The translations under genes and the position numbers were made by a program. The notes under the pieces were generated by a model. It ran no database searches. It saw only the letters and a program-made list of their open reading frames with translations, and was not told the origin of the DNA. From Acidimicrobiia bacterium (GTDB taxonomy: Bacteria > Actinomycetota > Acidimicrobiia > Spongiisociales > UBA5794), in NCBI GenBank assembly GCA_030618675.1, contig JAUXCV010000131.1, forward strand, positions 1 through 5,201: a stretch of DNA of 5,201 nucleotides, written 5' to 3'. Numbering within the stretch: the first letter of the stretch is position 1; each line of letters begins with the position of its first letter. Positions 1-5,201 of this stretch are shown here, piece after piece.

Positions 1-1788
1 AGCGGCAATCGCATCGTGATCGTCACCAACGCCGGCGGACCGGCGGTCCTCGCTGCCGACCATTTCGCGGACGTACGTCTCGAACTGGCGGAACTGGGCA
101 AAGAGACCCTCAGTCGCCTCAACGCGGCGCTGCCGCCCACATGGTCGCGTCGGAATCCCGTGGACATCATCGGGGACGCCCCGCCCGAGCGCTATGAGGA
201 AGCGATCGATATCTGCCTCGAGGATCCCGATGTCGACGGTGTGCTTGTCATTCTCACGCCACAGGCAATGACCCGCCCGCTTGAGGTCGCGGAGGCAGTG
301 GTCGAGGCTGCCGATCACAACGAGAAACCGATCGTTGCCTCGTGGATGGGGGGTTCCCAGGTCAACCCCGCACGCCTGGCGTTTCGTCGAGCGAAGATAC
401 CGACCTTCAACACACCGGAGGCCGCGGTCGACGCGTTCCACTACCTCGCCTCCTATCGATCCAACCAGAAGCTGTTGCTGCAGACACCGGAGCGATTGCC
501 GCTTCACCACGAGGAGCCCAATGTCGAGGCCGCCCGCCTCATCATCGAGAGCGCTCTTGTCGACAAGAGGAGCGTTTTGACCGAACCCGAGTCGATAGCG
601 CTCCTCGATGCATTCCGCATCCCGACCGTTCGCAACGGTATCGCCCGGTCGGCCGAAGAGGCTTTGATCCTTGCCGTGTCAATGGGGTTCCCGGTCGCGA
701 TGAAGATCTACTCGGAGGACATCTCTCACAAGTCCGACGTCGGCGGCGTTGAACTCAGCATCCAGAGCGCGACGGACATACGTGGCGCCTACAACGATCT
801 GATGGGTCGGGTCCACAGGGCCCGTCCGGAGGCTGATCTTCAGGGGGTCACGGTCGAACAGATGCGCCGAACGCCGAGCGCTCGAGAGGTCATGATCGGG
901 GTGATCAAGGATCCGGTGTTCGGGCCGGTGATCAGCTTCGGACTCGGAGGGACCTGGGTCGAGGTGATGGAGGACGTCGCCGTGGCCCTCCCACCGCTCA
1001 ATGAGCGCCTCGCCAAGAACCTCATCTCGCGAACCAAGATCGCCAAACTGCTCGAACAGTTCCGGAACCTGCCGGCGGTGAATATCGATGCTCTCGTCGA
1101 CGTGTTGCTGAGGGTGTCCAACATGACGTGCGAGCTGCCCTGGCTCCAGGAGATGGACATCAATCCACTGTTCGTTGACGAACATGGTGTTGTAGCGGTC
1201 GATGCACGCATCGTTGTCGGTGTTCCGCGCCCCTCGACCGACCCGTACCACCACATGGCGATCCACCCCTATCCGGCCGATCTGGAGACGCACGTTCAAC
1301 TCCCCGACGGCACCGACGTGACGATCCGGCCCATTCGACCGGAAGACGCCGAGATCGAAGCGGATTTCGTCAGGGACCTGTCCGACGAGGCGAAGTACTT
1401 CCGGTTCATGCACGCGCTCGACGAACTGACCCCGGAGATGCTCGTGAGGTTCACGCAGATCGACTACGACCGGGAGATGGCGCTGATCGCCACGATCAAT
1501 GAAGACGGGCGCGAGGTTGAGCACGGTGTAGTCCGGTACGTCACCAACCCCGATCGGACCAGCTGCGAGTTCGCTCTGGTCATCTCGGAAGAGATGCGCG
1601 GTCACGGAATCGGGCAGCGGATGCCCAAGCGGCTCATGGAGATCGCTCTCTCCCGCGGACTCGACAGGATGGAAGGCGAGGTCCTCGCCGAGAACCACCG
1701 GATGCTCGACATGGTCAAGGCGATGGGGTTCCAGATCCAGAGCAGCGTTGACGACCCCGGCGTCAAGCTCGTTTGGAAGGAACTCTGA
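1..1788 (+). CDS. Fused NDP-forming acyl-CoA synthetase / GNAT acetyltransferase, Pat/PatZ-like (5' partial)
   Basis: The frame is open from base 1, so the gene starts upstream; the GTG at 16 lies inside a conserved motif (IVTNAGGPAVLAADHF) and is not the start. About 595 residues remain of a family usually near 880-900, so the CoA-binding domain and the segment expected to carry the phospho-histidine are outside the window. Visible domains in order: second half of the succinyl-CoA-ligase-like domain (about 1-480, with NPVDIIGDA), an ATP-grasp domain (about 520-1240, with HKSDVGGV at 727-750, REVMIGVIKDPVFGPV and EMDINPLF), and a C-terminal GNAT domain (about 1318-1780) with acetyl-CoA loop RGHGIG at 1597-1614 and a GEVLAENHRML strand-helix. 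A Glu at 1567-1569 (CEFALVI) sits where I recall the catalytic Glu of Salmonella Pat. Known relatives (E. coli PatZ, Salmonella Pat) acetylate lysines of proteins such as acetyl-CoA synthetase in the cytoplasm. Whether the synthetase half is active cannot be judged here. Family assignment is firm; the protein substrate is inferred. Confidence 0.93.
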   Translation, partial: SGNRIVIVTNAGGPAVLAADHFADVRLELAELGKETLSRLNAALPPTWSRRNPVDIIGDAPPERYEEAIDICLEDPDVDGVLVILTPQAMTRPLEVAEAVVEAADHNEKPIVASWMGGSQVNPARLAFRRAKIPTFNTPEAAVDAFHYLASYRSNQKLLLQTPERLPLHHEEPNVEAARLIIESALVDKRSVLTEPESIALLDAFRIPTVRNGIARSAEEALILAVSMGFPVAMKIYSEDISHKSDVGGVELSIQSATDIRGAYNDLMGRVHRARPEADLQGVTVEQMRRTPSAREVMIGVIKDPVFGPVISFGLGGTWVEVMEDVAVALPPLNERLAKNLISRTKIAKLLEQFRNLPAVNIDALVDVLLRVSNMTCELPWLQEMDINPLFVDEHGVVAVDARIVVGVPRPSTDPYHHMAIHPYPADLETHVQLPDGTDVTIRPIRPEDAEIEADFVRDLSDEAKYFRFMHALDELTPEMLVRFTQIDYDREMALIATINEDGREVEHGVVRYVTNPDRTSCEFALVISEEMRGHGIGQRMPKRLMEIALSRGLDRMEGEVLAENHRMLDMVKAMGFQIQSSVDDPGVKLVWKEL

Positions 1789-1822
1789 CCACTCATCAGG
1801 ACTCTGGCGTACAGAACTGACG

Positions 1823-1857
1823 CGATCGTGCCGTCTTCTACGCAAGACGCCTGATCG
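1823..1857. other. Imperfect stem-loop between the Pat-like gene and the hydrolase
   Basis: CGTCTT (1832-1837) is complementary to AAGACG (1844-1849) around a 6-nt loop. Beyond a 4/3-nt internal loop, CGATC (1823-1827) pairs with GATCG (1853-1857). That gives 11 base pairs within 35 bases. No T-tract follows on either strand, so it is not a canonical intrinsic terminator. It lies 34 bp after the upstream stop codon, and its right arm covers the place where a -35 element would sit for the promoter at 1874-1879. It could be an operator, a weak terminator or an mRNA 3'-end structure. Pairing was done by eye and no folding energy was calculated. Confidence 0.4.
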
Positions 1858-1873
1858 GTGGGGTGGAATCAAC

Positions 1874-1886
1874 TATCGTCTCCCCG
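1874..1886 (+). promoter_or_regulatory. Predicted -10 element and leaderless start for the hydrolase gene
   Basis: The hexamer TATCGT (1874-1879) matches the actinobacterial -10 pattern TAnnnT. It is followed by seven bases (CTCCCCG) and then GTG at 1887, so transcription would begin at or next to the start codon, giving a leaderless mRNA. No good -35 is visible; the 17-bp-spaced position (1851-1856) reads CTGATC and overlaps the stem-loop. There is no Shine-Dalgarno sequence before 1887. The same layout with the same 7-nt spacing occurs before the GMC oxidoreductase gene, which strengthens this call. Confidence 0.5.
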
Positions 1887-3071
1887 GTGCTGAGAACTCA
1901 ACCCGCCGCCGGCATCGGTAGCACGCTCGCATTCGTCACGGAGCGACTCGTCGCGCCCGTCGAGGGTATGCATCGGGTCATCGCCGGACGCTGGTTCGGT
2001 TCGCTCGAGCCGGTGGCCGCTCCGGTTCGGAAGGTGCACGACGCTGTCGCTTCCGCGGTCTATGGATCCGTACGCCTCGGCGCGGGCGTTGTCGGAGCCG
2101 GTATCGACGAGCACATCTCGGTTGAATCGGGCACGGCAGATTCGATCCAGGCGTTCACGAACGGCCTCTGGGGTGACGATCTCGGCCGGCACAGCGACCG
2201 ACTGGAGATCACGATGGCCATCCGTGACTCCGTTGGAGATCCGGTCACGATCGGCCCCGATCTCGCGACCGCATTCCCTTCTGCGACCGATCGGATGGTC
2301 GTGTTGGTGCACGGACTCGTCGAGACGGAGCGGTGCTGGCATGGTACCGAGAACGAACCCGGCATGGCGCAGGTACTCGAGAATCACACCGGGTTGACGC
2401 CGGTCTCGATCCGGTACAACTCAGGACGGAGAGTGTCCGACAACGGAGCGCTGCTGGCATCGTTGCTCGAAGAGGTCCGCGCCGAGTGGCCGGTTCCGGT
2501 GCAGTCGATCGCCCTCGTCGGCAACTCGATGGGCGGCCTGGTCGTTCGCAGCGCCTGCGAGGCTGCGAGCGCCGCCGGTCACCGATGGATCGACGACGTC
2601 GACACCGTCGTGACGGTGGGATCGCCGCACCAGGGTTCGCCACTTGAGAAGCTCGCCAACATGACTGCGTTTGGTCTTGCGATCGCTCCGGAAACCAGGC
2701 CTCTTGCCGGTTTCGTGAACAGGCGGAGCGTCGGGATCAAGGACCTCAGATTCGGAGCCATCCTCGAGGACGACTGGACGGGCACCGATCCGGATGCTCT
2801 GCTTCGCAACACGGTCGGCGACCACTCCCTGCCATCAGGCATCAGTCACCACTTCGTGGCAGGAGTCGTCACTTCTGACCCGGAGAATCCCATCGGCGCC
2901 ATCGTGGGAGACCTCGTTGTGAGGCCGGGGAGCGGCATCGGACGGCACCTCGAACCGAAGAGCACGACGGTCATCGGCGGCCGGTCCCACGCCGACCTGC
3001 TCAACGATCCGTCGCTCATTGCCGGTGTGATGGGCCGGGTGGTGCCCCCAGAAGAACCCCGGGGTCGATAG
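1887..3071 (+). CDS. Alpha/beta hydrolase, PGAP1/lipase-like esterase
   Basis: Serine hydrolase of the alpha/beta fold, probably an esterase or lipase; substrate unknown. From GTG 1887 it has 394 residues. The oxyanion-side motif LVHG is at residues 140-143, the nucleophile elbow GNSMGG has Ser214 (codon 2526-2528), and VTVGSPHQGSP follows, as in PGAP1/lipase-type hydrolases. His368 (GRSHADLLNDP) is the likely catalytic His and Asp342 (GDLVVRPGSG) a candidate acid. Residues 1-130 precede the hydrolase core and look like amphipathic helices rich in Ala, Val and Gly, with no clear signal peptide, so a cytoplasmic or membrane-peripheral location is likely. I chose GTG 1887 because a TAnnnT box sits 7 nt upstream; GTG 1863 is in frame, adds 8 residues and has only GGTGG hard against it. 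The in-frame TGA at 1818 bars a longer form, apart from a rare CTG at 1851. The gene has its own promoter and converges on the GMC gene 24 bp downstream. The fold is firm; the function is inferred. Confidence 0.88.
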   Translation: MLRTQPAAGIGSTLAFVTERLVAPVEGMHRVIAGRWFGSLEPVAAPVRKVHDAVASAVYGSVRLGAGVVGAGIDEHISVESGTADSIQAFTNGLWGDDLGRHSDRLEITMAIRDSVGDPVTIGPDLATAFPSATDRMVVLVHGLVETERCWHGTENEPGMAQVLENHTGLTPVSIRYNSGRRVSDNGALLASLLEEVRAEWPVPVQSIALVGNSMGGLVVRSACEAASAAGHRWIDDVDTVVTVGSPHQGSPLEKLANMTAFGLAIAPETRPLAGFVNRRSVGIKDLRFGAILEDDWTGTDPDALLRNTVGDHSLPSGISHHFVAGVVTSDPENPIGAIVGDLVVRPGSGIGRHLEPKSTTVIGGRSHADLLNDPSLIAGVMGRVVPPEEPRGR

Positions 3072-3095
3072 CGGCAGGATCGTGCGCGTTGATCT

Positions 3096-4784
3096 TTACA
3101 TCGGACGCCGGTTCTCCGGATCGAGACTGAGAACGGAGGGATCGACGGCAGGGGAGTCCGGCGAGATCGGGGGAACCGGTTCGTAGACGGATTCGGGTGC
3201 TGGACGCGGATCCGGCTCACCTTTGTTCGGCCACATGGCCATCGCTCGCTCGGCCATCGCTGTGATCGAGAGCGACGGGTTCACACCAAGATTCGCCCCA
3301 ATGACGGCCCCGTCGACGACGTGGAGCGTCGGATGGCCGAAGACCCGGTGATAGGGATCGATGACACCCGATTCGGAGTCGGCTCCGATGGGTGCGCCGC
3401 CGAGTATGTGGGCGGTCGTGGGCCGATTGAGGAGTACTTCGTTGATCATGCTGATCGGTTCGCCGTTCATGACGTCGGCGGCGATCTTGGCCGCTTCGTT
3501 GGCGATCGGGATATAGGTGGGGTTGGGTTCCCCGTGACCCTGACGAGAAACGAGGCGGGTGCCCAAGATGCCGCGCTTGCGGAACAACTGCAGCGAGTTG
3601 TCGTAGCTTTGCATGACCAGGAGGATCACGGAGCGCTCTGCCCACCTCCGCACCGACATCGAGCGGAGCCACCGGATGGGATGGAGCACGATGTCTCTGA
3701 GATACCGCAGCGGGCGCGGGAGGCCGGGGCCGCCGTCGGTGAGCATGGTGCCGAGGAGGCCCATCGCCGAACTCCCTTTCGGGTAGCGGACAGGCTCGAT
3801 GTGCGTATGCGGTTCGGGATGGATCGACGACGTGATCGCCACTCCCTGCGAGTAGTCGACGTCAGTGTCGTGGGCAGTCGCGCCGAGAATCGCCTCAGAG
3901 TTCGTTCGGACGAGATGACCGATCTGATCCGAAGCAGAGGGGAGCCTGCCTTGTTCGGCTAGTGACAGAAGCAGTCGGGTCGTTCCGAGGGCCCCGGCGG
4001 AGAAAACGACCTGATTGGCAAAGAACACGTTCTTGTCGCGACCGCTGCGTGGGCCTGGGCGCTGCGTGGAGATCATCCATCCACCGCTCTCGAGTCGTTC
4101 GACGTCGACGACCTCGGTGTCGGCATGGACGACGGCACCGCCTTGCTCGGCCAGATAGAGGTAGTTCTTGTCGAGACTGTTCTTTGCGTTCTGGTTGCAT
4201 CCGACCATGCACGCGCCGACCGAGGTGCACCCGGAGCGGCGGGGCCCGGCGCCACCGAAGTAGGGGTCCGGAACCTCGACACCGGATTCGCCCAGGTACA
4301 CGCCGATCTGCGTGGGATGGAACGTGTTCTCAACGCCGAGTCTGCTTGCCACGGCACGCAGGACATTGTCCGCCGGTGTGTCGGCACGAGCTTCGGTTAC
4401 ACCGAGCATGCGTTTGGCGATCGCGAAGTACGGGGCGAGTTCGGTCTTCCAGTCGGTCACGTCTGACCACTGTGGGTCCGTGTAGAACGCGTCATGCGGT
4501 TCGTAGAGCGTGTTGGCATAGACGAGCGAACCTCCGCCGACACCGGCGCCCGACAGAACGAGGACGTTGCTCAGTAGGTCGAGACGTTGGATGCCGTACA
4601 ACCCGAAGCGGGGTCCCCAGATGAAGCGTTTCACGTCCCAGCTCGTCTCTGCGAAGTCGCCGGTTCGGTAACGTCGACCGGCCTCGAGCACTCCGACGCG
4701 GTAGCCCTTCTCGGTCAATCGCAACGCAGAGACGCTCCCCCCGAATCCAGATCCGATAACGACGACGTCGTAGAAGCTTTCCAC
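3096..4784 (-). CDS. choD: GMC-family FAD oxidoreductase, ChoD-type putative cholesterol oxidase
   Basis: Complete 562-residue protein that closely resembles mycobacterial ChoD (about 578 residues), from memory of that sequence, along its whole length. Residues 5-17 (YDVVVIGSGFGGS) form the dinucleotide-binding loop, with Glu34 in VLEAG for the FAD ribose and GAGVGGGSLVYAN at 79-91 as the second FAD contact. His459 (TTAHILGG) and Asn502 (GVNPSLSIT) correspond to the active-site His and Asn of cholesterol oxidases. The family oxidises a hydroxyl group, classically 3-beta-hydroxysterol to 3-ketosteroid, with FAD. The true substrate of the ChoD branch is unsettled, so 'cholesterol oxidase' is a family name here. 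The segment at 186-196 keeps Cys186, Cys192 and Cys196 but lacks cysteines found in ChoD. The C-terminal 40 residues are proline-rich, as in ChoD. The GTG start at 4784 puts the FAD loop at the usual distance from the N-terminus and has a leaderless-type promoter just upstream. No signal peptide is seen. Confidence 0.93.
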   Translation of the reverse strand: MESFYDVVVIGSGFGGSVSALRLTEKGYRVGVLEAGRRYRTGDFAETSWDVKRFIWGPRFGLYGIQRLDLLSNVLVLSGAGVGGGSLVYANTLYEPHDAFYTDPQWSDVTDWKTELAPYFAIAKRMLGVTEARADTPADNVLRAVASRLGVENTFHPTQIGVYLGESGVEVPDPYFGGAGPRRSGCTSVGACMVGCNQNAKNSLDKNYLYLAEQGGAVVHADTEVVDVERLESGGWMISTQRPGPRSGRDKNVFFANQVVFSAGALGTTRLLLSLAEQGRLPSASDQIGHLVRTNSEAILGATAHDTDVDYSQGVAITSSIHPEPHTHIEPVRYPKGSSAMGLLGTMLTDGGPGLPRPLRYLRDIVLHPIRWLRSMSVRRWAERSVILLVMQSYDNSLQLFRKRGILGTRLVSRQGHGEPNPTYIPIANEAAKIAADVMNGEPISMINEVLLNRPTTAHILGGAPIGADSESGVIDPYHRVFGHPTLHVVDGAVIGANLGVNPSLSITAMAERAMAMWPNKGEPDPRPAPESVYEPVPPISPDSPAVDPSVLSLDPENRRPM

Positions 4785-4797
4785 AGGGGGAAGACTA
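4785..4797 (-). promoter_or_regulatory. Predicted -10 element and leaderless start for the GMC oxidoreductase gene
   Basis: On the minus strand TAGTCT (4797-4792) fits TAnnnT and is followed by seven bases (TCCCCCT) and the GTG start at 4784-4782. There is no Shine-Dalgarno sequence. TTCGAC (4818-4813) lies 15 bp upstream as a poor -35 candidate. The layout, spacing and pyrimidine-rich gap match the hydrolase promoter. The call rests on pattern only. Confidence 0.5.
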
Positions 4798-4822
4798 GCG
4801 ACTAACCAACTTGTCGAATGGC

Positions 4823-4909
4823 GGAGTAGCGGAGTATCTGTGCGGACGGAAGCTCTGTGGGTGTCTGGCTTCCCTCAGCTACCCGGCTACCCAGCTACTC
4901 CGCTACTGG
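4823..4909. repeat. Octamer repeat cluster forming an inverted repeat
   Basis: Four head-to-tail octamers run from 4878 to 4909: GCTACCCG, GCTACCCA, GCTACTCC, GCTACTGG. Two copies in the opposite orientation lie at 4823-4838 (GGAGTAGC, GGAGTATC). The outer copies make a perfect 12-bp inverted repeat, AGTAGCGGAGTA (4825-4836) against TACTCCGCTACT (4896-4907), with 59 bp between the arms. Pairing continues inward imperfectly (CTG 4838-4840 with CAG 4892-4894). A nested 6-bp stem is GGAAGC (4848-4853) with GCTTCC (4868-4873). The cluster fills most of the gap between the SDR stop and the GMC promoter. It has no T-tract, so it is not a standard terminator. It could be a REP-like dispersed element, an mRNA 3'-end structure or an array of protein-binding sites. 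Confidence 0.75.
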
Positions 4910-4910
4910 T

Positions 4911-5201
4911 TCAAAACTCCGCCGCTCCCCATACCGGGATCTGTGCTCCGTTGATGACCGAGGAGCGGTGACCGGTGAGGAAGTCGATCACATTGGCGAT
5001 CTCGTGGGGCTTCGGCCAGTCCACGTAGTCGGCGTAGGGGAGAGCTTCCCTGGTGCGCTGGGTGTCGATCACCGAGGGCAGCAGCACGTTGCAGGTCACG
5101 TTCGTGTCGGACAGCTCGCGAGCGGCGGACTTCCCGAGTGCTGCAACGCCCGCCTTGGCGATGTTGTACGCGGCCTGTCCGGCCGGTGGATCAACCGCCT
5201 G
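4911..5201 (-). CDS. Short-chain dehydrogenase/reductase, C-terminal part (5' partial)
   Basis: The frame is open from the right edge to TGA at 4913-4911 and gives the last 96 residues of a protein that usually has about 230-260, so the NAD(P)-binding TGxxxGxG region is outside the window. The visible segment has the catalytic YxxxK (YNIAK; Tyr codon 5168-5166, Lys codon 5156-5154), the following helix (AGVAALGKSAARELSDTNVTCNVLLPSVIDT) and the C-terminal INGAQIPVWG, which resembles FabG-like 3-oxoacyl reductases and related SDRs. GTG 5099 is internal and not the start. It probably reduces or oxidises a carbonyl/hydroxyl pair with NAD(P)H in the cytoplasm; the substrate cannot be told. It points the same way as the GMC gene, but a 126-bp gap with the repeat cluster and a separate predicted promoter argues against tight operon coupling. 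Confidence 0.9.
   Translation of the reverse strand, partial: QAVDPPAGQAAYNIAKAGVAALGKSAARELSDTNVTCNVLLPSVIDTQRTREALPYADYVDWPKPHEIANVIDFLTGHRSSVINGAQIPVWGAAEF

Noticed and set aside
679..1872. 397-codon open frame on the minus strand opposite the Pat-like gene
   Set aside because: It lies antisense to a gene with clear family motifs. Its translation is rich in Asp, His, Arg and Val with no recognisable domain, as expected for an antisense shadow in high-GC DNA.
2245..2825. Several minus-strand open frames inside the hydrolase gene
   Set aside because: They are shadows of the hydrolase frame, which carries the Ser and His catalytic motifs; none has an independent start signal.
3057..3064. 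Palindrome CCCCGGGG at the end of the hydrolase gene
   Set aside because: It has no loop for a hairpin, lies within coding sequence and has no T-tract; it is likely chance in GC-rich DNA.
3321..3962. 213-codon plus-strand open frame opposite the GMC gene
   Set aside because: It is antisense to well-conserved ChoD-like sequence, and its translation shows no motif and biased composition.
3962..4624. 220-codon plus-strand open frame, very Arg-rich
   Set aside because: Its extreme Arg/Cys/Ser content is typical of an off-frame translation of GC-rich coding DNA, and it overlaps the FAD and cysteine regions of the GMC gene on the other strand.
4587..4805. 72-codon plus-strand open frame running through the GMC promoter
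   Set aside because: It is mostly antisense to the N-terminal FAD-binding coding sequence, and I see no ribosome site or recognisable product.
4823..4909. CRISPR array or intrinsic terminator reading of the octamer cluster
   Set aside because: The units are 8 bp with no spacers, so it is not CRISPR. No run of T follows either arm, so it does not fit a classical intrinsic terminator.

Overview
The window is high-GC bacterial chromosome. An actinobacterium, plausibly from a deep lineage such as Acidimicrobiia, fits best. The reasons are a protein very like mycobacterial ChoD, GTG starts with no Shine-Dalgarno sequence but a TAnnnT hexamer 7 nt upstream, and dense, short-spaced genes. The lineage is an inference from style; no rRNA or marker gene is present.

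Layout from left to right. Positions 1-1788 (+) hold the 3' two-thirds of a fused NDP-forming acyl-CoA synthetase/GNAT acetyltransferase of the Pat/PatZ type, entering the window already open. A gap of about 100 bp carries an imperfect stem-loop (1823-1857) and a likely leaderless promoter (-10 at 1874-1879). Positions 1887-3071 (+) encode an alpha/beta hydrolase of the PGAP1/lipase-like kind with an uncharacterised N-terminal region of about 130 residues. It converges, 24 bp apart, on a complete minus-strand gene (4784-3096) for a GMC-family FAD oxidoreductase of the ChoD 'cholesterol oxidase' type. Upstream of that gene is a second leaderless-type promoter and an unusual cluster of octamer repeats arranged as an inverted repeat (4823-4909). 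The right edge (5201-4911, minus) is the C-terminal part of a short-chain dehydrogenase/reductase.

The hydrolase, the GMC oxidoreductase and the SDR could all act on lipid or steroid-like substrates, but they are in separate transcription units and the sequence does not prove a shared pathway. The Pat-like protein would link acyl-CoA status to lysine acetylation. I see no mobile element, CRISPR array, tRNA or rRNA, and no convincing new multi-gene system. The items most worth a second look are the octamer inverted-repeat cluster, the matching leaderless promoters, the altered cysteine motif in the ChoD-like protein and the hydrolase's N-terminal region.
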